NCBI GenBank assembly: GCA_029266795.1
Contig: JAQSWE010000121.1
Location: forward strand, 1 to 7,389
DNA length: 7,389 bases
Direction: 5' to 3'
Origin: Alphaproteobacteria bacterium
Lineage (GTDB): Bacteria; Pseudomonadota; Alphaproteobacteria; Micavibrionales; UBA2020
The notes under the pieces were generated by a model that saw only the letters and a program-made list of their open reading frames with translations, was not told the origin of the DNA and searched no databases. The position numbers were made by a program, and so were the translations under genes. Within the stretch, counting starts at the first letter, position 1; each line of letters starts with the position of its first letter. Below, piece after piece: positions 1 through 6,254 of this stretch.

Positions 1-1133
1 TTTTCGTCGCATTTATCCTTGCCCTTGCAGGCTTTCATGAACTGCCCTGCCAGCGTTTCGGGCGTATCGTGGTTGTCGGGCGATGCGGCACCGCCTAGTT
101 TCGCCATTTTTACAAGCCGCGCGGCTTCTTCGACCGGCAGCCAGCTGTCGGTGAAATTCCACCAGTAATTGCTGACCATGCCGAGGTCGAAACCGGGGCG
201 TTCTTTGCCGCTGGCATCGATGGTTTTGATTTTGGACATTTTCTCCATCGCTGCATCCGGCGCACCCAGCGTTTCGGCCATAAATCCGGCATCGGGCAGG
301 CGGTTTCGCGCATGGGTGATGAGTTCCTGCCACCAGTCGGCAGGGAGGCGGTAGGCGATGTCACAGCGGAAATCCTTGAACCCATGGTCCAGATACCAGT
401 CGATCACGCCCTTCAGATATCCCGGCTTGCCATCCGTTCCGTCGATGAAGAATTCACGCGCGGCGGGCGAGGCGAAATTGATCTGCGATGTTTCGTTGCC
501 CTTGACCAGCCGCCAGTCGAGGCCGTTGAGCTCCGTGTCGCGCGCGAAGTTGAACCTGAATTCTTTCTGCACGCCATTGTCGTTGTAGGAAATGCCGACA
601 ACTTCGGTATCCTTGCCGCCGGTCAGCGTCGTGGTTTCGACGGTCAGCAGCGCGGGCTTTTCACCGGCGGGCAGTGATTTCAGGATAGCGGCCAGTTTCG
701 CGTTTTCCTCGATCACCAGCGGGTGGTCGGCGGCGAATTGATTGAAGACGAGGTCGGCCATGACGCGGAGGCCGGCTTTGTCAGCCTGTGCGGTAAAATG
801 TTTCAGGTGCGCGCTATCCAAAGCGTCGATGGATGCCAGCGTTTCAGGCGTCTCCGCGCCGCGCGAACCGGCGATTTTCGTCGCGCTGAATTCCGGGTCA
901 AAAACCCCGTGATTGCGCGTGGCGTATAGGCTATTGTCCGCAGGATGGCCTTCGGGAACGGCGGCCTTCAGCTGTGTGGTTTCGAAAAACGGGCTGAGCC
1001 AGATGGAATTGAAGTTCATGCTTTTCGCATGGTCGACGAGCCACGACGCACCGTCCGTGGCATCTTTCCCGGACCAGTCGGCGATCGACCCCACAAGGCG
1101 CGGAGGTACATAATATATGCGGTTAGCTCGCAA
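1..1133 (-). CDS. GlgE-like GH13 family alpha-glucan-active enzyme, N-terminal part (3' end outside window)
   Basis: The frame is open from the left edge to a stop at 1211-1209. I place the start at TTG 1133-1131, because AAGG (1145-1142) lies 8 nt upstream and no ATG precedes the conserved N-terminus IYYVPPRLVGSIADW (residues 6-20). The 377 visible codons show GH13 barrel landmarks: NSIWLSPFF (42-50); DLVFNQFAADHPLV (127-140), where the usual region-I DxxxNH reads NQ and is followed by DHP as in GlgE; FRCDIAY (255-261) with nucleophile D258; MAETLG (285-290) with acid/base E287; and SPDNHDTPET (351-360) with D356. Residues about 145-220 form an insert between regions I and II. GlgE proteins transfer maltosyl units from maltose-1-phosphate onto alpha-glucan; hydrolase activity is equally possible here. 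No signal peptide, so cytoplasmic. The C-terminus lies beyond the window, so a fused domain cannot be excluded. Family is firm; exact activity is inference. Confidence 0.85.
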   Translation of the reverse strand, partial: MRANRIYYVPPRLVGSIADWSGKDATDGASWLVDHAKSMNFNSIWLSPFFETTQLKAAVPEGHPADNSLYATRNHGVFDPEFSATKIAGSRGAETPETLASIDALDSAHLKHFTAQADKAGLRVMADLVFNQFAADHPLVIEENAKLAAILKSLPAGEKPALLTVETTTLTGGKDTEVVGISYNDNGVQKEFRFNFARDTELNGLDWRLVKGNETSQINFASPAAREFFIDGTDGKPGYLKGVIDWYLDHGFKDFRCDIAYRLPADWWQELITHARNRLPDAGFMAETLGAPDAAMEKMSKIKTIDASGKERPGFDLGMVSNYWWNFTDSWLPVEEAARLVKMAKLGGAASPDNHDTPETLAGQFMKACKGKDKCDE

Positions 1134-1140
1134 TTTAATT

Positions 1141-1145
1141 ACCTT
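1141..1145 (-). promoter_or_regulatory. Ribosome binding site supporting a TTG start
   Basis: Read on the minus strand, AAGGT sits 8 nt before TTG 1133-1131. It decides the start of the divergent GH13 gene. The next in-frame ATG encodes M39, inside the conserved barrel, so it would remove the conserved N-terminus. Other upstream TTG codons in the same frame (for example near 1193-1185) have no Shine-Dalgarno match and lie inside promoter-like sequence. Confidence 0.5.
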
Positions 1146-1265
1146 GATTATGCAATTGGTGCAATATAATACTAAATATACCTTCAATATCAATACTTTT
1201 GAATAGATTCAGGCCAAGCCATTAAATTTGAAACATTTTTTTGTAATATTATTGCGCTGCAACAT

Positions 1266-1271
1266 GGAGAG
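1266..1271 (+). promoter_or_regulatory. Ribosome binding site of the alpha-glucosidase gene
   Basis: GGAGAG lies 5 nt before ATG 1277. It supports that start over the nearby ATG at 1264, which is in another frame. The encoded N-terminus (WWRGAVIYQIYPRSF) is the usual beginning of GH13 alpha-glucosidases. Confidence 0.7.
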
Positions 1272-1276
1272 AAACG

Positions 1277-2887
1277 ATGGCGAATGGACAGGAATGGTGG
1301 CGGGGCGCGGTGATTTACCAAATCTATCCGCGCAGCTTTTTTGACAGCAACGGCGACGGCATCGGCGATTTGAAGGGCATCACCCAGAAGCTCGATTACG
1401 TTGCATCGCTCGGCGTCGATGGCGTCTGGCTCTCCCCCTTCTTCACCTCCCCCATGGCGGATTTCGGCTATGACGTGGCCGATTATAAAGGGGTCGATCC
1501 TATCTTCGGCACGCTTGCCGATTGCGACGAGATGATTGCCGAGATGCACAAGCGCGGCCTGAAACTGGTCATCGATATCGTGCTGAACCACTCATCCGAT
1601 AAGCATCCGTGGTTCATCGAAAGCCGCAAGAACAAGACCAACAAATATGCCGACTGGTATGTCTGGGCCGACCCGAAGCCCGACGGATCGCCGCCCAATA
1701 ACTGGCTCTCCGTCTTCGGCGGGTCGTCATGGACGTTTGACCCCGAACGCGGCCAGTATTTCTACCACCAGTTCCTGAAGGAACAGCCCGACCTCAACAT
1801 CCGCAATCCGGAAGTGCAGGAAGAATTGCTGGCGACAGCGCAATGGTGGCTGGACCGCGGCGTCGACGGTTTCCGCATGGACGCGCTGCCGCACTGCATT
1901 CACGATTCCCAACTGCGCGATAACCCGCCGCGCCCCGTGCCCAAATCGGACGGCAAGACGGTGATCCATCCCTATTCGATGCAATGGCACACCTACGACA
2001 AGACACAGCCGGAAATGATACCCTTCCTGAAAAAATTCCGCGCGCTGACCGACCAGTACAAGGATTGCATGCTGGTCGCCGAGGTCAACGACGACAAGAC
2101 GGTGGAAACCACAATTTCATACACCAATGGGCCGGAGATGCTGCACACGGCATACGACTTCTCGCTACTGGTGCATGAATATTCAGCGGCGTACCTGCGC
2201 CGCAAGGTAGAAGAGTTCTTTGCGACGCCGCATGATTCATGGCCGAGCTGGGCATTGTCGAACCACGATAGCATCCGCGTCGCGACCCGCTGGGCGGTCG
2301 ATGACAAGCCGGATGTGCGCCAGACGAAAATGCTGCTGGCGATGCTGAGTTCCTTGCGCGGTTCTTCCTTCGTCTATCAGGGCGAGGAATTGGGATTAAC
2401 CGAAGCGGTCATTCCCCCTGAAAAACGGCAAGACCCCGGCATCGGCTCGACCGGCACCGGGCGCGACGGCTGCCGCACGCCCATGCCGTGGGATGGCGCA
2501 AAGAAAAACGGCGGATTTACCGCCGCGAACGAAGGGTGGCTGCCCGTCCCCGCTGAACATGCGGCAGCAAGCGTTGCCGCGCAGGAAAAAGATCCTGCCT
2601 CCATGCTCAGTTTCACGAAGCAGTTCCTTGCATGGCGCAAGACGCATCCCGCCCTGCTGCGCGGCGATTTGAAGTTCGAGACGCTGGATGACAATGTCGT
2701 CGCCTTCACGCGGCAGTTGGACGGTGAAACGCTGTTCTGCGCCTTCAACCTGAAACCTTCACCGGTGACGGTCGCGCTGCAAAGCGGATGGACGCCGCTC
2801 GCAGGTTACGGCCTGCAGTCAACGGCGAAGGGCCAGTCGCTGGAACTGCCGGCTTTCGGCGGGTTCTTCGCACGGAAGGTTGCCTGA
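1277..2887 (+). CDS. GH13 alpha-glucosidase (GH13_23-like, HaG type)
   Basis: Encodes 536 residues, complete, and close to the usual length of bacterial GH13 alpha-glucosidases. It would hydrolyse the non-reducing alpha-glucosidic bond of maltose-like disaccharides or short oligosaccharides, releasing glucose. The N-terminal WWRGAVIYQIYPRSF (7-21) and DSNGDGIGDL (23-32, the metal-binding loop) are typical. Conserved regions follow in order: DIVLNH (100-105), GFRMDALPH (198-206) with nucleophile D202, VAEVND (267-272) with acid/base E269, and LSNHD (327-331) with transition-state stabiliser D331. GRDGCRTPMPW (395-405) and the YDKTQPE stretch (240-246) point to the GH13_23 group, known from Halomonas HaG, rather than oligo-1,6-glucosidases. 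A C-terminal beta domain follows from about residue 450. No signal peptide, so cytoplasmic. It is the first gene of an operon; the trehalase ATG begins 4 nt after its stop. Substrate preference (alpha-1,4 versus other linkages) is inference. Confidence 0.95.
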   Translation: MANGQEWWRGAVIYQIYPRSFFDSNGDGIGDLKGITQKLDYVASLGVDGVWLSPFFTSPMADFGYDVADYKGVDPIFGTLADCDEMIAEMHKRGLKLVIDIVLNHSSDKHPWFIESRKNKTNKYADWYVWADPKPDGSPPNNWLSVFGGSSWTFDPERGQYFYHQFLKEQPDLNIRNPEVQEELLATAQWWLDRGVDGFRMDALPHCIHDSQLRDNPPRPVPKSDGKTVIHPYSMQWHTYDKTQPEMIPFLKKFRALTDQYKDCMLVAEVNDDKTVETTISYTNGPEMLHTAYDFSLLVHEYSAAYLRRKVEEFFATPHDSWPSWALSNHDSIRVATRWAVDDKPDVRQTKMLLAMLSSLRGSSFVYQGEELGLTEAVIPPEKRQDPGIGSTGTGRDGCRTPMPWDGAKKNGGFTAANEGWLPVPAEHAAASVAAQEKDPASMLSFTKQFLAWRKTHPALLRGDLKFETLDDNVVAFTRQLDGETLFCAFNLKPSPVTVALQSGWTPLAGYGLQSTAKGQSLELPAFGGFFARKVA

Positions 2888-2891
2888 TAGC

Positions 2892-4334
2892 ATGACACGT
2901 AGCTTCCAGCACGTCATCGACGACACGCCGCAGCTGCTGCTCCGTAGAAATCTGGGCGACAGCGCGGGCGACCCGAAACTAGGCGACGCCCCGCCCGTCA
3001 TCTATGCGATTGCCGCCGATCTTGACAAGGCCAAGGCGCAAAGCGGCAGCGTGCGCGTCGAGGTCTTGGGCGATATCACGCGCTTCCGCGAAGCCGATGC
3101 GGTGCATGGGCTGCTCTACCTGCCCTACCCCTATCTGGTGCCGGGCGGGCGGTTTAACGAGATGTATGGCTGGGACAGCGCCTTCCCCGTCTTTGCCTGG
3201 GCGGATACGCATCCCCGCATCATGCGCGAGCAGGCGGATAACCAGCTCTACCAGATCCGCGCCTATGGCAAGGTTTTGAACGCCAACCGCAGCTATTACC
3301 TGTCGCGCTCGCAGCCGCCGCTGATCGCCGCCATGGTTTCGCGTATCTGGCATGCGGCGGAGGGCCGCGACTGGCGCGATTTCGACCCCGACAGCGTTTA
3401 CAAAAGCGCGCGCGACTGGCTGGCTGCCGCTTATGATGACATCGTAAACCATCATCGTTACTGGACGACGGGTGACCGGATGATTGCAGGGCTGTCGCGT
3501 TACTGGGATGACGGTGACGGTATCGCTGCTGAAGTGCTGACGGGCGAACCGGGGCATTACGAACATGCCATCGAACATTTCAAAACCCATCCCGATGAAC
3601 GTTTTTTCGTGAATGGCGCGCTGACGCCGCTCTATTACCGCGCCGACCGTGCGATGCGCGCCTCCGGCTTCGACCCGACGGGCCATTGGGGCTATGGCGC
3701 GCTCGAATGCCTGTTCCATACGCCCGTCTGCCTGAATGCGCTGCTGTACCGCATGGAGGGTGATTTGGCGGAGATTGCCGAAACCCTTGATAACGGCGAC
3801 GCCGAAATATGGCGCGCGGCGCAAGCACACCGAAAAATAGCGATGCAGCCAATGATCGACCCCGGGACAGGCATTTATCACGATTACGATACGGTACGGA
3901 ATTGTCGCAACCCGAAGCCCTTCGCCAATTTCTTTCATGCGCATTGGGCAGGCCTCTATGACGGCGATCCGGCACTGGCCGAAAAAGCGGCGAATGCCGC
4001 GCTCGCGCTGTTGGAAACACCCTATGGCATCGTGACGTCCACCGAGCAGAGCGGCAGCCAGTGGGATTTCCCCTATGGCTGGCCGCCGTTGCAGTATTTC
4101 GCGTTTGAGGGATTGAAGCGCAGCGGGCAGCATGCGGCGGCCAAACGTGTCGCGGGGAAATTTCTGGCGCTGGCGCAAAACGTGTTCCATGAACAGAATG
4201 CCGTATTCGAAAAATACAACATGCGCGACGGCAACGCCACGGTCAGCGTCGTGCATGGCTACAGCACAAACGTGAATGAAAGCGGGACTTTCCTGTGGAC
4301 AGCGGCGGTGCTGAAACTGGCGGAAGGCATCTGA
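2892..4334 (+). CDS. Cytoplasmic alpha,alpha-trehalase, GH37
   Basis: Encodes 480 residues from ATG 2892. GGAAGG (2874-2879) lies 12 nt upstream, inside the end of the alpha-glucosidase gene. A TTG at 2880 would add four residues but directly abuts that site, so it is unlikely. Trehalase splits trehalose into two glucoses by inversion. Both GH37 signatures are present: PGGRFNEMYGWDSAF (84-98) and QWDFPYGWPPLQ (390-401). NRSYYLSRSQPP (132-143) is the conserved substrate-site stretch. By analogy with E. coli trehalase, the catalytic acid is probably D261 in ASGFD and the base probably E440 in FEKYN. The glycine-rich GGGGEY motif expected near the C-terminus is absent; the corresponding region reads YSTNVNESGTFLWT (457-470). 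There is no signal peptide, so it acts on internal trehalose, like TreF rather than periplasmic TreA. It is shorter than the E. coli enzymes. The next gene starts 1 nt after its stop. Family assignment is strong; strict trehalose specificity is inferred. Confidence 0.92.
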   Translation: MTRSFQHVIDDTPQLLLRRNLGDSAGDPKLGDAPPVIYAIAADLDKAKAQSGSVRVEVLGDITRFREADAVHGLLYLPYPYLVPGGRFNEMYGWDSAFPVFAWADTHPRIMREQADNQLYQIRAYGKVLNANRSYYLSRSQPPLIAAMVSRIWHAAEGRDWRDFDPDSVYKSARDWLAAAYDDIVNHHRYWTTGDRMIAGLSRYWDDGDGIAAEVLTGEPGHYEHAIEHFKTHPDERFFVNGALTPLYYRADRAMRASGFDPTGHWGYGALECLFHTPVCLNALLYRMEGDLAEIAETLDNGDAEIWRAAQAHRKIAMQPMIDPGTGIYHDYDTVRNCRNPKPFANFFHAHWAGLYDGDPALAEKAANAALALLETPYGIVTSTEQSGSQWDFPYGWPPLQYFAFEGLKRSGQHAAAKRVAGKFLALAQNVFHEQNAVFEKYNMRDGNATVSVVHGYSTNVNESGTFLWTAAVLKLAEGI

Positions 4335-4335
4335 C

Positions 4336-5316
4336 ATGAAGCCGGAGGCAATCGAACAGGCTTACCTGCGCCTGAAGCCGCATATCACGCGCACACCGAT
4401 CCTGAATTCGCGGCTTCTCGACCGCTTCCTCGGCTGCGAGATTTTCTTCAAATATGAAGGCGCGCAGAAGGTCGGCGCGTTCAAGGCGCGCGGCGCACTG
4501 AACACGCTGCTGTCTTTGCAGGAAAAAAACCAGCTGCCGGAGCGTGTGGTCGCCTATTCATCCGGCAACCATGCGGCGGCGGTCGCCTGGGCGGCAAAAC
4601 GCCTTGGCCTCAAATCCACGATTTATATCCCGCAAGGGTCGTCACAGGTGAAGATCGCGGCAACCCGCGCCTATGGCGCGGAAGTTTTCGTGACCAAGAC
4701 GCGTCAGGAGGCGGAGGAAACCGCCAATACGCTTGCGCTCGCCAAGGGATCGTTCCTGCTGCCGCCCTACGACCATGACGACGTGATCGCAGGACAAGGC
4801 ACGGCCACTTACGAAGCCTGGGAAGAGCTGAAAAAAATCGACGCTGTGTTCGCACCCTGCGGCGGCGGCGGACTGATTTCCGGCAGTTTCATGGCAACGC
4901 GGTTGTTTTCGTCGGATGCCGAAGTTTTTGCGGCCGAGCCTGTGACGGCGAATGACGCCGCGCAGTCTTTCCGCTCCGGCAAGATCGTGCGCTTCACCGA
5001 AGCGCCGAAGACGATTGCCGATGGCGTGCGTACGCTGGGCGTATCGCCGCGCACTTTCCATTACATCCAGCAGCTGGATGGCATTTTTGAAATCACGGAA
5101 GAAGAGATTTTATACTGGAGCCAGTGGCTGATGCACCTGCTGAAGGTGACGGTCGAGCCGACATCGGCGCTCGGCATGGCGGCGGCGCATAAATGGCTGC
5201 GCGAGGGTAACAAGGGCAAGCGCATCCTTGTCATCCTGTCCGGTGCGAATATCGACGGCGATACCTATGGCAAGATATGGGCGCAGGATCACCTGACCCG
5301 CCTGCCCGCGCTTTAG
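4336..5316 (+). CDS. Threonine dehydratase / serine racemase family PLP enzyme, no ACT domain
   Basis: Encodes 326 residues, a single fold-type-II PLP catalytic domain. The PLP lysine is K50 in VGAFKARGA. SSGNHA (75-80) is the substrate/phosphate loop, GGGGL (176-180) binds the PLP phosphate, and SGAN (302-305) lies near the pyridine nitrogen. E201, A205 and D207 in AAEPVTAND match the divalent-metal ligand pattern of serine racemases and related dehydratases. The family catalyses deamination of L-threonine or L-serine to 2-oxo acids, serine racemisation, or hydroxyaspartate dehydration. The C-terminal ACT regulatory domain of biosynthetic IlvA (about 500 residues) is missing, so feedback control by isoleucine is unlikely. 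GGAAGG (4322-4327), 8 nt upstream, gives a good ribosome binding site, and the 1-nt gap after the trehalase stop implies co-transcription and coupling. Its link to sugar breakdown is not explained by sequence; conversion of serine or threonine to central carbon acids is one possibility. The substrate cannot be settled from motifs alone. Confidence 0.9.
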   Translation: MKPEAIEQAYLRLKPHITRTPILNSRLLDRFLGCEIFFKYEGAQKVGAFKARGALNTLLSLQEKNQLPERVVAYSSGNHAAAVAWAAKRLGLKSTIYIPQGSSQVKIAATRAYGAEVFVTKTRQEAEETANTLALAKGSFLLPPYDHDDVIAGQGTATYEAWEELKKIDAVFAPCGGGGLISGSFMATRLFSSDAEVFAAEPVTANDAAQSFRSGKIVRFTEAPKTIADGVRTLGVSPRTFHYIQQLDGIFEITEEEILYWSQWLMHLLKVTVEPTSALGMAAAHKWLREGNKGKRILVILSGANIDGDTYGKIWAQDHLTRLPAL

Positions 5317-6254
5317 GCGATATTTTTCAACCCCTCAAGACCCGGATAGGGATGAGTGATGACGAAGGTCGGGATGCGCCCCACATATTCCGAGAAACGG
5401 CCCTTGGCCAGATAGCTTTCGCGGAAACGCGAGGTTTTGAAATACTCGCCCAGCTGCGGCACGATGCCGCCGGCGATATACAAGCCGCCTGCCGCGCCAT
5501 ACGACAGCGCAAGATTTCCCGACACGACGCCGAGGAAATGGCAGAACAGGTCGAGCACCTCGACACAGGCCTTGCAGGATTTATCGAGCGCCTTTTTGGT
5601 GATTTCAGCGGGCGTCAGTTCCGGCAGGTCGAGCTTATCGACGCCGCAGACCGCATGATAAAGGTTCACAAGCCCCTTGCCTGACACGACACGCTCGGCC
5701 GAGATATGATGGTATTTGGAATTCTTCAGCCATTCGAACAGCGCGAATTCGCGCGCATTATCCGCCGGCATCGTCACATGGCCGCCTTCGGCGGTCACAA
5801 TGATCGGCTTGCCGTTTTCATCGAAAACCACGCCCGCCACGCCAAGGCCGGTGCCGGGACCGATAATAGCGATGGGCATGTTTTTCTGTGCTTCGCCGCT
5901 GCCCAGCTGGTAGCGGTCTTTTTCGGCAAGATATGGCACGGCATAAGCCAGCGCCGCGAAATCATTCACCACCCGCAGGGATGACAAGCCGATATCCGCC
6001 TTCGTGCCACTGATGGAGAAATTCCAGACATGGTTCGTCATGGCAATCGCGTCGGTACCGTCGAGCGCCGTCGCCACAGCAAAGGCACCCGTCTTGGGCT
6101 GGCCGCCGATGCGCTTCAGGTAGGTTTGGGCGGCTTCGGCGGGCGATTTGTAATCGGCGCAGGGCAGCACATCGATATTGCTGATGCTGCCCGCATCATC
6201 CACCAGTGCAAAGCGTGCATTCGTGCCGCCGATATCTGCGATGATCTTGCTCAT
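5313..6254 (-). CDS. glk: Glucokinase (E. coli Glk type)
   Basis: Encodes 313 residues, about the length of E. coli Glk. It transfers the ATP gamma-phosphate to free glucose, giving glucose-6-phosphate for glycolysis, Entner-Doudoroff or glucan synthesis. The ATP-binding motif DIGGTNARFAL is at 7-17. The catalytic aspartate is D98 in VVNDFAA. GPGTGLG (132-138) is the second phosphate loop. The glucose ligands E157 and H160 (AEGGH) and E187 (SAERVVSG) match E. coli Glk residues in both context and number. AGGI (261-264) is the adenosine-side motif. It belongs to the PF02685 group, not the ROK family, as no ROK zinc-binding CxCGxxGC motif is seen. Its ATG overlaps the stop of the preceding transsulfuration gene (ATGA, 6254-6251), so translation is probably coupled. 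Its stop overlaps the stop of the convergent gene. It would phosphorylate the glucose released by the neighbouring alpha-glucosidase and trehalase. Confidence 0.96.
   Translation of the reverse strand: MSKIIADIGGTNARFALVDDAGSISNIDVLPCADYKSPAEAAQTYLKRIGGQPKTGAFAVATALDGTDAIAMTNHVWNFSISGTKADIGLSSLRVVNDFAALAYAVPYLAEKDRYQLGSGEAQKNMPIAIIGPGTGLGVAGVVFDENGKPIIVTAEGGHVTMPADNAREFALFEWLKNSKYHHISAERVVSGKGLVNLYHAVCGVDKLDLPELTPAEITKKALDKSCKACVEVLDLFCHFLGVVSGNLALSYGAAGGLYIAGGIVPQLGEYFKTSRFRESYLAKGRFSEYVGRIPTFVITHPYPGLEGLKNIA

Larger units (their letters stand above)
1134..1276. promoter_or_regulatory. AT-rich divergent promoter region between two carbohydrate genes
   Basis: These 143 nt separate the two divergent GH13 genes and are far richer in A+T than the flanking coding sequence. 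On the minus strand, TTGATA (1193-1188) and TATTAT (1171-1166) are 16 nt apart, a good sigma70-like pair that would give a short leader to TTG 1133. On the plus strand, TATAAT (1165-1170) overlaps that -10 box and has TTGATT (1144-1149) 15 nt upstream. A second plus-strand pair is TTGAAT (1199-1204) and TTAAAT (1222-1227), 17 nt apart. Two possible operator motifs are a TGCAAT direct repeat (1151-1156 and 1160-1165) and the small inverted repeat TTGC-GCT-GCAA (1252-1262). Promoter activity is likely from the layout; the exact boxes are tentative. Confidence 0.4.

Noticed and set aside
13..1169. Several 60-120-codon open frames on both strands over the divergent GH13 gene.
   Set aside because: The minus-strand frame that is open across the whole region carries the GH13 catalytic motifs; the others are shadows with low-complexity products.
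1236..1242. A run of seven T that could be a terminator tail.
   Set aside because: No GC-rich stem precedes it on either strand and it sits between divergent starts, where a terminator is not expected.
2880..2891. A TTG start for trehalase that would overlap the end of the alpha-glucosidase gene.
   Set aside because: The Shine-Dalgarno GGAAGG directly abuts TTG 2880 with no spacing, whereas ATG 2892 has a usable 12-nt spacing and adds no conserved loss.
2979..4337. A 452-codon open frame antisense to the trehalase gene.
   Set aside because: It lies fully opposite a gene with both GH37 signatures, its product is rich in Arg/His/Ala with no recognisable motif, and such mirror frames are common in G+C-rich genes.
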